NCBI RefSeq assembly: GCF_030398385.1
Contig: NZ_JAOAOQ010000039.1
Location: 8,999-51,497 of the forward strand
Length of the DNA: 42,499 bases
DNA from: Aquibium sp. ELW1220
Lineage (GTDB): Bacteria; Pseudomonadota; Alphaproteobacteria; Rhizobiales; Rhizobiaceae
Reading direction: 5' to 3'
In this document: positions 10,719 through 17,555 of the stretch, in pieces
Numbering within the stretch: position 1 is the first letter of the stretch
How the letters are laid out: every line of letters starts with the position of its first letter
Notes under the pieces: generated by a model
Seen by the model: the letters and a program-made list of their open reading frames with translations, nothing else
Databases searched by the model: none
Told to the model about the DNA's origin: nothing
Made by a program: the position numbers and the translations under genes

Positions 10719-11603
10719 ATGCCGACCGTCGTCCTCAGCGCGCGCGCCTTCGTTACCGTGTCGGGTCCCGACGCGGAGCATCTGCTGCAGTCGATCCTGA
10801 CGACCGACCTCGCGGCGCTGCCGGAAGGCGTTGCGAAACCGGGCGCGTTGCTGACGCCGCAGGGGAAGATCCTGTTCGATTTCCTGATCGGCCGGGCGGG
10901 GCCGGACGGCTTCGTGCTCGAGTGCCGGAGCGAGATCGCGGACGATTTCATGCGCCGGCTGATGCTCTACAAGCTCAGGGCCAAGCTCACGATTGCCAAG
11001 CGCGACGAAACGCTTGCGGCAGTTTCTTGGCGGGATGAGTCATCGTCTTCAGAGTCCGATTCAACGTCCTTCGCAACCGATCCGACCGGTCTTCGCGACG
11101 CGCGGTTTCCCGAGGCGCTCGGCGTGACGCGGCGGCCGCTGGCGGATGCGGCGGCAGGCGACGACGTCTCCGCCTGGACGGAGCTGCGCATCGCCCATGG
11201 CGTGGCCGAAAGCGGCAGCGACTATGCGCTGTCGGACGCGTTTCCGCACGACGTGCTCTACGACCAGAATGGCGGCGTGGGGCTGCGCAAGGGCTGCTAT
11301 GTCGGCCAGGAGGTGGTGTCGCGCATGCATCATCGCGGCACCGCGCGGCGGCGGGTGCTGGTGGCGGAAGGCGTGGCCGACCTGCCCGAGGCGGGAACGC
11401 CCGTGCTGGCGCAGGGCCGGCCGGCCGGCACGCTCGGCAGCGTGGCCGGATCGAAGGGCCTCGCGGTCGTGCGCATCGACAAGGTGAAGGCGGCGATGGA
11501 TGCGGGCGAGCCGGTGACGGCCGGCGGGGTGGCGCTCGCGCTGTCGATCCCGCCCGGCATGGGCTTCGGCTTCCCCGAGACTTCCGCCGGCGAGGACGAC
11601 TGA
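10719..11603 (+). CDS. ygfZ: folate-binding protein YgfZ / CAF17-like Fe-S cluster factor
   Basis: The product is 294 aa. It belongs to the GcvT-like tetrahydrofolate-binding family that helps maturation or repair of certain 4Fe-4S proteins. The diagnostic KGCYVGQE motif is at 191-198, with Cys193. The N-terminal half carries VTVSGPDAEHLLQSILTTD and GALLTPQGKILFDF. The ATG at 10719 sits directly at the start of family similarity. The stop overlaps the ATG of the HD hydrolase (ATGATG junction at 11600-11605), so the two are coupled. Cytosolic. Confidence 0.9.
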   Translation: MPTVVLSARAFVTVSGPDAEHLLQSILTTDLAALPEGVAKPGALLTPQGKILFDFLIGRAGPDGFVLECRSEIADDFMRRLMLYKLRAKLTIAKRDETLAAVSWRDESSSSESDSTSFATDPTGLRDARFPEALGVTRRPLADAAAGDDVSAWTELRIAHGVAESGSDYALSDAFPHDVLYDQNGGVGLRKGCYVGQEVVSRMHHRGTARRRVLVAEGVADLPEAGTPVLAQGRPAGTLGSVAGSKGLAVVRIDKVKAAMDAGEPVTAGGVALALSIPPGMGFGFPETSAGEDD

Positions 11604-12223
11604 TGCCGGACCGGGCCGGAGCGCCGCCGCGCGCGTGGCAGCGCATGCTGTCGGGCCGCCGGCTCGACCTGCTCGACCCCTCGCCGCTCGACGTGGAGAT
11701 CGGCGACATCGCGCACGGGCTTGCCCGCGTCGCGCGCTGGAACGGCCAGACGCGCGGCGACCACGCGTTTTCGGTGGCGCAGCACTCGCTGCTGGTGGAG
11801 ACGATCTTTTCGCTGCAGAACCCCGTCGCCACGCCGCAGGCGCGGCTGACGGCGCTGCTGCACGACGGCGCCGAATATGTCATCGGCGACATGATCTCGC
11901 CGTTCAAGGCCGCCGTCGGCGGCGGCTACAAGGCGGTGGAGGAGCGGCTTCAGAACGCCATCCACATCCGCTTCTCCCTGCCGCTGCGGGCCGAGCGGCT
12001 GAAGGCCACGATCAAGAAGGCCGACATCGTGGCGGCCTATTTCGAGGCGACGGAACTCGCCGGCTTCTCGGTGGAGGAGGCGAGAAAGTTCTTTGGCCAG
12101 CCGCGCGGGATAGAGGCCGCGGCGCTCGATCTCGAGCCGAAGCCGGCGGGCGCGGTGCAGCGGGCGTTCCTGGAGAGGTTCGAGGGGCTGGTGGGGGAGA
12201 TGGAGCGGGGAAGAGACGCTTAA
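11603..12223 (+). CDS. HD-domain phosphohydrolase (YfbR-like)
   Basis: The product is 206 aa. The HD superfamily metal site is visible: H61 in VAQHSLLVE, H87-D88 in LLHDGAEYVIGDMISP, and a downstream Asp in IKKADIVAAYFEATE. This pattern matches YfbR-like 5'-nucleotidases and related rhizobial hydrolases; the substrate is inferred only. It is co-transcribed with ygfZ through a 1-bp overlap. Its last ~94 codons are present a second time at 14468-14781 at about 85% DNA identity, beyond an inserted hipB/IS630 block. This copy is complete and keeps its native operon position. Confidence 0.88.
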   Translation: MPDRAGAPPRAWQRMLSGRRLDLLDPSPLDVEIGDIAHGLARVARWNGQTRGDHAFSVAQHSLLVETIFSLQNPVATPQARLTALLHDGAEYVIGDMISPFKAAVGGGYKAVEERLQNAIHIRFSLPLRAERLKATIKKADIVAAYFEATELAGFSVEEARKFFGQPRGIEAAALDLEPKPAGAVQRAFLERFEGLVGEMERGRDA

Positions 12224-12433
12224 GGAGATCGCTGGACGGGTTCAGGTTCCGGCCTGACGGCTTTCGGGTGTCGACATCGAGAATCGGCGGCTCTGCCGGC
12301 CGCCCGGCCAGCCGGCGCGTCCGAGGATACGCCAGGCTGCCAGCAGGGAATCACGGTGGTCCGGTCGTCCTGGGCTTGGTTGCGGTGCTTGGTCGCCTGC
12401 GCGTTCGGGACCAGCCGCTATCGGTCGGTAACG
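12224..12433. other. non-coding left part of the accessory region
   Basis: This is intergenic sequence between the HD hydrolase stop and the first operator of the hipB-type gene. I find no supportable gene. It is GC-rich like the core genome, with short GC-rich hairpins such as CCGGCCGCCCGGCCAGCCGG. A minus-strand frame through it (to 12583) runs across the operators and promoter and is judged spurious. No integrase, tRNA or obvious att core was seen. Confidence 0.5.
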
Positions 12434-12449
12434 GTTCCCGAGCGGGAAC
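12434..12449. promoter_or_regulatory. predicted HipB-type operator A
   Basis: This is a perfect 16-bp palindrome, GTTCCCGAGCGGGAAC (arms GTTCCCG and CGGGAAC around 2 bp). It is the best of four related sites upstream of the y4mF/HipB-like gene, at spacings of 50, 29 and 50 bp start to start. Confidence 0.7.
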
Positions 12450-12483
12450 ACACCTCGAACTTTTCCGCAATTCGCATAGTGGT

Positions 12484-12499
12484 GATTCCGAACGGTAGC
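12484..12499. promoter_or_regulatory. predicted HipB-type operator B (degenerate)
   Basis: GATTCCGAACGGTAGC keeps 10 of the 14 arm positions of operator A. It is accepted mainly because it falls on the regular 50/29/50 spacing. Confidence 0.45.
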
Positions 12500-12512
12500 A
12501 ACCGATGCCCGT

Positions 12513-12528
12513 GATCCCGAGCGGGAAC
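12513..12528. promoter_or_regulatory. predicted HipB-type operator C
   Basis: GATCCCGAGCGGGAAC matches 13 of the 14 arm positions of operator A. It ends eight bases upstream of the predicted -35 box. Confidence 0.65.
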
Positions 12529-12536
12529 ATCCTGAC

Positions 12537-12565
12537 TTGAACGCCCGTCCGAATTTGACTATGTT
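12537..12565 (+). promoter_or_regulatory. predicted sigma70-type promoter of the hipB-like gene
   Basis: A TTGAAC -35 box (12537-12542) and TATGTT -10 box (12560-12565) are separated by 17 bp. Operators C and D flank this promoter and D overlaps the -10 box, as expected for autorepression. Confidence 0.55.
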
Positions 12566-12578
12566 CCCGTTCGGGAGC
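12563..12578. promoter_or_regulatory. predicted HipB-type operator D
   Basis: GTTCCCGTTCGGGAGC matches 13 of the 14 arm positions. It covers the -10 box, the likely transcription start and the ribosome-binding site GGGAG (12573-12577), seven bases before the ATG at 12585. Confidence 0.65.
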
Positions 12579-12584
12579 AACACA

Positions 12585-13229
12585 ATGCCTAAAAAACCCT
12601 CCGAACCTCACCCCGGCACGGCCACGCCAACCGCAACAGAACTGGCCCGTCTAGCCGCCCATGCGGGCGCGGTCCGGACGTTGGTCAATCAACTCGCGAC
12701 GATCAACGTACCAGTTGACCGGGTGGAGAAAGCCATCCTGAAGCGAACGGCACACAACGACATCGCCAAGGCCAATCAAGCAGCAACTGACATCGCCAAG
12801 GCGGTGTCCCGTTTCGGCGTTTCGAGCGACCTGCCCCAGAGTTACACGGTTGCCAGGGTGAATCTCAAATTGCCGGACACGACCCGGATGATACAGGCGT
12901 CCCTGCCGCGTGTACTTGCGGACGCGTATCCACGCCCTCAGGATGAGAGCCCGGGGGTTGTCAGTGAACCAACACCTGCGCAAAGGACCGGCCTCCCGAT
13001 CAGCGAATTACCCAGTATCGAGATAAAATCGCCAGACGAGTTGGGGCTGTTGATCCGCAAAGCCCGAGAAAGGCGAAATCAGTCGCAGCAGAGCTTCGCC
13101 GACCTGGCAGGCGTGGGACGCCGGTTCGTCTCCGAACTGGAGAACGGCAAGGCGACCCTCGAACTGGGAAAGGTGCTGAAAGTCATGCGCGCTGCGGGCA
13201 TATCGATTTTCGCGCGGAACCCAACCTAA
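12585..13229 (+). CDS. y4mF/HipB-type HTH regulator with N-terminal extension (orphan antitoxin)
   Basis: The product is 214 aa. The C-terminal ~65 residues are a typical XRE/HipB antitoxin of the y4mF type: SPDELGLLIRKARERRNQSQ, LAGVGRRFVSELENGKATLE and LGKVLKVMRAAGI. HipB proteins bind operator DNA and hold the kinase toxin HipA. The first ~145 residues are an unrecognised, mostly helical extension (for example LAAHAGAVRTLVNQLATI), making this about three times longer than ordinary HipB. The start is the ATG at 12585, set by GGGAG at 12573 and the promoter; an upstream in-frame ATG at 12561 lies inside the -10 region. An IS630 element begins two bases after the TAA, and only a hipA stub remains beyond it, so the partner toxin is lost. 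Confidence 0.82.
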   Translation: MPKKPSEPHPGTATPTATELARLAAHAGAVRTLVNQLATINVPVDRVEKAILKRTAHNDIAKANQAATDIAKAVSRFGVSSDLPQSYTVARVNLKLPDTTRMIQASLPRVLADAYPRPQDESPGVVSEPTPAQRTGLPISELPSIEIKSPDELGLLIRKARERRNQSQQSFADLAGVGRRFVSELENGKATLELGKVLKVMRAAGISIFARNPT

Positions 13230-13238
13230 TACCAACGG

Positions 13239-14308
13239 TCATATTCCCTGACCGACATGCGCCCAGTCCCTCATTCCGATCGATGTGATCGTGTGCGGCT
13301 GGGCGAGGAGCTTGCGCCAGGCGTCGCAGGCGGCCTCGATGATCGCCTCGTAGTCGGCGAAGACGCGGTTCGACAGCCAGTTGCTGCGCAGGTACTGCCA
13401 GACATTCTCGACCGGGTTCAGCTCCGGCGCCCGCGAGGGCAGGAAGATCGGCGTGATGTTCTTCGGCACCTTCAGCCTGGCGGTCGTGTGCCAGCCGGCA
13501 CGGTCCATGATCAGCACGGCATGCGCACCCCTGGCGACGTGCCGGCTGATCTCGTCGATGTGTTCCTGCATGGCCTCGGTGTCAACGTAGGGCATGGCCA
13601 GCGCCGCCCCCGTTCCCCGCGCGGGACAGATGGCGCCGAACAGGTAGGCCGAGGTGTAGCGCTGGTCGGCGGGCTGGCGGGGCCGGGTGCCGCGGCGCGC
13701 CCACTGCCGAACCACGCCGTTCTTCTGGCCGATACGGGCTTCGTCCTGAAACCAGATCTCGACCGGCTTGTCCTTCGGCAGGTCGGCCAGGTGGGCGCTC
13801 AGCGTGCGCGCGAAGTTTTTTTATACGCCTCGACGATCTCGCCATCCTGCGCCGGATGGCGCGGCCGCGCGCTGACGTGGCTGAAGCCCAACTGCTCCAG
13901 GAGCTTGCCGACATAGCGCTCGTGAAAGGTCACCCCGAAACGCTGCTCGATGACCCGCTTGAGATCGACGCGCCGCCACCGCACCACGCCGTCGACCGCA
14001 AGGTCGGGACCTTGCTCCACGATCCGCGCAAGCTCCGCCTTCTGCTCGGCCGAGAGCCGCTGCTTGCGCCCGGCGCGGTGGCCGTCGGTCAGCCCGTCGG
14101 GGCCGAACTGGTTGAAGCGATGCACCCAATCGCGCAGCGTCTGGCGGTCCATCCCGCCGATCCGGGCAGCTTCCTCGCGGCTCATGCCGGCCAACACCGC
14201 CGCCAGCGACAGGAGTCGCCGACTTTGCCGCACATCTTTCGTCCGCGTCGCCGCCCGCCGCAAATCGTTGGCCGTGTAGTCCGTCCGCATCTTCACCGCT
14301 GATCCCAT
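13239..14308 (-). CDS. IS630-family transposase, produced by -1 frameshift
   Basis: OrfA (14308 down to 13799) carries the helix-turn-helix region (MSREEAARIGGMDRQTLRDW) and ends EAYKKTSRAR. The downstream frame (to 13239) carries the DDE catalytic core: EIWFQDEARIGQ (first Asp), VLIMDRAGWH (second Asp) and PELNPVENVWQYL (Glu). The frames meet at seven A residues on the minus strand (plus 13816-13822). A -1 slip there yields EAYKKNFARTLSAHL, the junction expected of a full-length IS630 transposase. All catalytic residues survive, so the element may be active. The OrfA start at 14308 follows AGGAGA; an upstream ATG at 14338 is less likely. Confidence 0.85.
13816..13822 (-). promoter_or_regulatory. 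A7 slippery site for transposase -1 frameshift
   Basis: On the minus strand the codons read TAT AAA AAA ACT; slipping one base back gives AAA AAA AAC TTC and continues into the DDE domain. A heptameric A-run is a common programmed-frameshift site in insertion sequences. Confidence 0.65.
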
Positions 14309-14393
14309 GGCGAATCTCCTTTCGCGACAGGGAATCACGAAACGGAGGCGGGCGGAATTGCGGAGAGTCTGCGGGAAGAGCCGTTGGTATAAG

Positions 14394-14467
14394 ATGGGGC
14401 CGCTTGCCCTCGACGTCCGCCTGGACGGCTACGACGATCCTGTCGGCGTCCTCGTCCGTGACGACCG
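14394..14467 (+). pseudogene. hipA: hipA remnant (first ~24 codons)
   Basis: Only the N-terminal stub of a HipA-type kinase toxin remains: MGPLALDVRLDGYDDP followed by VGVLVRDD. The LDVxLDGxxVGxLxRDD pattern is typical of the HipA N-terminal domain. In the state before IS insertion its ATG lay six bases after the hipB stop, the normal tight hipBA arrangement. Similarity stops at 14467, where the sequence switches, in another frame, to the 3' half of a second HD hydrolase gene. No kinase domain is present, so no toxin can be made. The segment is short, so the family call rests on position plus a weak motif. Confidence 0.62.
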
Positions 14468-14781
14468 AGGAGCGGCTGCAGAATGCCATCCACATCCGCT
14501 TCTCGCTGCCCACACGCGGCGACCGGCTGAAGGCGACGATCAAGAAGGCCGACATCATCGCCGCCTATTGCGAGGCGACGGAACTCGCCGGCTTCTCGCT
14601 CGAGGAGGCGGCGCGGTTCTTCGGACAGCCGCGCGGGATCGAGGCGACGGCGCTCGACCTCGAGCCGAAGCCGGCGGCGGAGGTGCAGCGGGGGTTTTTG
14701 AAACGGTTCGAGGCGTTGGCGGGGGAGATGGGGCGGGGAGTGAGACGCCAACGGTTGGTGCCGGCTGCAAGGGGCGCGTGA
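14468..14781 (+). pseudogene. 3' fragment of an HD hydrolase gene (second copy)
   Basis: It matches the last ~94 codons of the intact HD gene (residues 113-206; 11939 onward). In a hand alignment of 270 bases I count about 41 mismatches and no gaps, about 85% identity. The fragment lacks all the catalytic His and HD residues. The divergence is too large for a recent target-site duplication. It is more likely the resident or imported allele from a related strain, left when the block 12224-14467 was recombined in. A short chimeric reading frame (14404-14781) runs through it but has no ribosome-binding site I can identify. Confidence 0.8.
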
Positions 14782-14980
14782 CTGGATGGCGGGATATGGG
14801 GGTGGTTGCTGATCGGCCAATTCTGGGCGGAAAATCAGGGAAAGCGGACATACAGTTGGCCGCCCCTCTTCAACCGCGACGCCCCCACCTTGATCATTCC
14901 CGCCCCGCAGCCTCAGTTGCCGACCTGAAGCCGACATCGCTTTCGCCGATTTGCGAGACACAATCGTTGATATTTCTATC

Positions 14981-15877
14981 TCACCCGGTCGTGGACCCCA
15001 GCCACCGGGTTTTGGCATACCCCGCCCTTCGAAAGCCTTTTCTAATAGGGTCTTGGTCTGTGAAGTATAGGGAATAATTCTCGGCGGGAACTGTTCTACC
15101 CTCTAAGCAATATCTCCTCAGCCACACAATGAGCTGCGAAAAACCTGAAAGCGACTCATCGCAGTAGAACAAGCCATCCGCCTCCATCGCAGAGTCAACA
15201 AGTGTTTTCCCTTTTAGGGCCGCGATAAACCCGCTCTCCAAAGATGCCACCAAATTAGGGGCGGAATGAGGTGGGATAGATTGCGAATACTCGGACGCGT
15301 GGGTCAGCAATTCCTGACCCGACGTTCTAAATCGTAAAGCTAATACGAATCCGAAAACTTGGTCAATATCTCTACTATTTTGAGAGTACCCCTCCTCCTC
15401 GTCAGGAGTGAATGAAAGTGATTCTTGGTAGTGACGGTATGGCGCCGCAGGTGGGAGCTGTTGAATATCTTGCGAAATAAGTGTGCGCCGCCTGAGCGAT
15501 TTCACTGAATAGATGTTTTCGAACGCTTCCTTTAGCTTCGTTTTATCCAGAGAAGTTTTTACTTCACCGACTGCAATTACTCCTTCAACTGGAAAGCATT
15601 TCACTTCGGTATTGCTACTGAGCGGGAAACAAGGGCACAGCGATTCGTATATAACGATGTCTTGTTGCTGGCTAGTTCCTCCGAACGTGTCAATTACGAA
15701 ACCCGTTCCGATTCTTACTCCGGCCGGTAATAACTTTCTTAGCTCCCCACGCACCGAGTCTTCTATTGCCGTACCACGCGCTTGGCGATTGTTAGTTGCA
15801 TCGCCTTGTATGGAGTCGATTAGAATTCTGCGGGCGATATTTTCAATATATTTACTTCCATTGAAAGCCGCCACCAC
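14981..15877 (-). CDS. DUF6602-like protein with PD-(D/E)XK nuclease-type core
   Basis: The product is 298 aa. The N-terminal ~115 residues read like the DUF6602 family and show a nuclease-type core: E39 in RGTAIEDSVRGELRKLLP, then GTGFVIDTFGGTSQQ, D73 in QQQDIVIYE and E105-V-K107 in VIAVGEVKTSL. The order E...D...ExK fits a PD-(D/E)XK site. The C-terminal part is unassigned. The start is GTG at 15877 (or GTG 15874) after AAAGGAAG; an in-frame TGA lies just upstream. It follows the DUF2806-like gene by 33 bases on the same strand. GC content is in the mid-40s %, far below the flanks. A role in phage defence is inferred from fold, pairing and location only. Confidence 0.72.
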   Translation of the reverse strand: MVAAFNGSKYIENIARRILIDSIQGDATNNRQARGTAIEDSVRGELRKLLPAGVRIGTGFVIDTFGGTSQQQDIVIYESLCPCFPLSSNTEVKCFPVEGVIAVGEVKTSLDKTKLKEAFENIYSVKSLRRRTLISQDIQQLPPAAPYRHYQESLSFTPDEEEGYSQNSRDIDQVFGFVLALRFRTSGQELLTHASEYSQSIPPHSAPNLVASLESGFIAALKGKTLVDSAMEADGLFYCDESLSGFSQLIVWLRRYCLEGRTVPAENYSLYFTDQDPIRKGFRRAGYAKTRWLGSTTG

Positions 15878-15910
15878 ATCTTCCTTTCATCGAATTTCTA
15901 TTTGATTTTC

Positions 15911-17077
15911 CTATAAATTCTCCACTAACAACGGGAGCTCATTTTCGTCAAAATCATCGAAGAAGCGTACAAAGGCATCGAGGTAAGAATCACTTTCATT
16001 ACCAGCCCGCTCGGCAATCGTGATCGCGAATGGATCTTTGAACTCCGCTCTGAAGCCGTCAAAAATTGTCTTGTTCTCAGTTTTGGTTCGAATTCTTACT
16101 GTAGTCTCGATTGCCCACCTGTCTGCCATTGAGCGCTTCAAGGCTTGAGCGACATGCCCTATTGTTCCGGTAGTCAGCCCGCCATTGACCTGATAACTGA
16201 GTAATTCTCCGACCTTTCCACTAAACTTAATAGCATTAGGCAATTGACGCATTTCATTGTCTATTATTCCGGCGATCTCTCGACCTATTTGTGTGAGTCG
16301 AACAATATCAAAATTGAAACGCTCCGCGTTTCGGTAGTTGAAAGTTATTATAAAGTCGCCGACTGGCACTACGTAGAATCTACTTGTTTCAATCTTTACA
16401 AGGCCGGCCTCCAGAAGTACTTCTAGCGCGTTTTCATTGATTATCCCTTTATCGCCGTCAAAAAAGCCAACCGGGAGACACCCAAGCAACATCAGCAACG
16501 CCGATGATTTGACAAAAATTTCATAGCTGTCCGGCTGAAAGTATCTGATTGTATCTAGGGCACGCGGCGATGTCAGAGGTTTATCGCGAGAAGCTGCTTC
16601 ACTTAGAGCTTTCGCTAATACATCTAGAACCGCTTCTTCATCGACATCTGCTACATATCGAAAGAACCTATCCAACCAATCGTCTCGAAGAGGCCGCGCA
16701 GTTTCAGATCCACTCGTGCGTGTTGCATAACCTATCCCTTTCTTAAAAACGCGTTCGAAGCGGTCCTCCCGCTTCTCGATTTCATAGAGCATTCTTGCAA
16801 TGCCGCGGTCGGTAACCGCTCTCCCAATTCTCCGGCGGGCGTCGGCCTGTTCGTCCACGACTTCCAGATCTCCGGCATCAGACTCGGACGTCGAACTATA
16901 TCTCGACATTTGGTGCACCTCGTCCTCGCCACTTGTGTTTTCCCCATCTTCGTAAGAAAACTGGCTTTCTAGCAGATCGGGTGGTGTCCACCCCTGCGGA
17001 ACATACTGCGACTTCAGTGGTCGCAGCGCGGCTCGCCGTATCTCAGCGGCGATCGGATTTCTATTTTTGTTCGACAT
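15911..17077 (-). CDS. DUF2806-like protein
   Basis: The product is 388 aa. The first ~80 residues are polar and acidic and probably disordered. From about residue 90 the sequence follows the DUF2806 pattern: a charged helix (ARMLYEIEKREDRFERVF), then RPLRDDWLDRFFRYVADVDE, a segment EEAVLDVLAKALSEA, and SPRALDTIRYFQPDSYEIF. A winged-helix-like stretch with ALEVLLEAGLVKIE follows. The last ~100 residues (TTVRIRTKTENKTIFDGFRA, DAFVRFFDDFDENELPLL) are not assigned. The ATG at 17077 follows GGAGGGG; a TTG at 17080 is possible. It heads a two-gene low-GC operon with the DUF6602-like nuclease. The biochemical role is unknown; DUF2806 proteins are often seen in accessory regions. Confidence 0.72.
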   Translation of the reverse strand: MSNKNRNPIAAEIRRAALRPLKSQYVPQGWTPPDLLESQFSYEDGENTSGEDEVHQMSRYSSTSESDAGDLEVVDEQADARRRIGRAVTDRGIARMLYEIEKREDRFERVFKKGIGYATRTSGSETARPLRDDWLDRFFRYVADVDEEAVLDVLAKALSEAASRDKPLTSPRALDTIRYFQPDSYEIFVKSSALLMLLGCLPVGFFDGDKGIINENALEVLLEAGLVKIETSRFYVVPVGDFIITFNYRNAERFNFDIVRLTQIGREIAGIIDNEMRQLPNAIKFSGKVGELLSYQVNGGLTTGTIGHVAQALKRSMADRWAIETTVRIRTKTENKTIFDGFRAEFKDPFAITIAERAGNESDSYLDAFVRFFDDFDENELPLLVENL

Positions 17078-17555
17078 CAACCCCTCCTACCAATGCGCGA
17101 TGGCCCAGCCGCAACTTGTAAGGCTGTCGAGAACCCGCCGATAGAAGCGGACTGTTTTTGATAAGATCACGCCCGATGATCGGTGCCAAGTGGCTATAGG
17201 TTGTTCTGCGCGCATCATGTTTCTTATACAGAGCGTCGGAAACTCCATCCGTCACTCGTCTGCGGGGTGACGAGTTGTTACGGTCATCCGTTCGAACGAC
17301 AGAATTCGTTCGCACCTCTACTGAAACAGGGTCAACTCCACCCATACCCCGACCGGCCGCCAGGCAGACCGCCCCCGTCAGACCGCGCGGCGACGCGCCC
17401 GGCACCGCTGCCCGCCGGCGCCCTCCCCCTCCCTCCCATGTATACACGCCCCACGAATCCGCTTGCTTGCCGGGGCTGCTCCCCTTAGCTTTCGCAGCGG
17501 GAGGCCGGCAGGCGCGTGGCGCGGGCCGGACGAGTCAGGAACAGGGAGGAACGGC
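17078..17555. other. intergenic region between low-GC module and TRAP operon
   Basis: I see no supportable gene here. It contains a hairpin ACTCGTC (17254-17260) / GACGAGT (17269-17275), and an overlapping palindrome CGTTCGAACG (17289-17298) followed by a CGAACG (17293-17298) / CGTTCG (17307-17312) inverted repeat. Composition changes from AT-rich to GC-rich near 17330, marking the right edge of the acquired segment. Confidence 0.5.
17161..17189 (-). promoter_or_regulatory. possible promoter of the DUF2806/DUF6602 operon
   Basis: On the minus strand, TTGGCA (17184-17189) and TCTTAT (17161-17166) are separated by 17 bp, leaving a leader of about 75 bases before the ATG at 17077. This is a moderate match to the sigma70 consensus. 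Confidence 0.35.

Larger units (their letters stand above)
13232..14387 (-). mobile_element. IS630-family insertion sequence, intact
   Basis: The element is about 1156 bp. Its ends read CCAACGG at the left (13232-13238) and CCGTTGG at the right (14381-14387), flanked by TA on both sides (13230-13231 and 14388-14389), as expected for TA-targeting IS630 elements. The similarity of the two ends continues inwards imperfectly (for example CCC about 14 bases in). Removing the element and one TA rejoins the hipB stop to the hipA ATG with a six-base gap. The transposase is in two frames with an A7 slippery site. Confidence 0.85.

Noticed and set aside
12242-12583. Minus-strand open frame of 113 codons upstream of the hipB-like gene
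   Set aside because: It runs straight through the four operators and the promoter and has no recognisable protein pattern; a high-GC shadow.
14404-14781. Chimeric ORF joining the hipA stub region to the HD fragment
   Set aside because: It reads the hipA stub out of frame, has no clear ribosome-binding site and lacks the catalytic part; treated as pseudogene.
14782-14980. Possible coding or repeat content between the HD fragment and the DUF6602-like gene
   Set aside because: Contains a stretch resembling degenerate rhizobial intergenic sequence (AAAGCGGACATACAGTTGG) but no motif firm enough to annotate.
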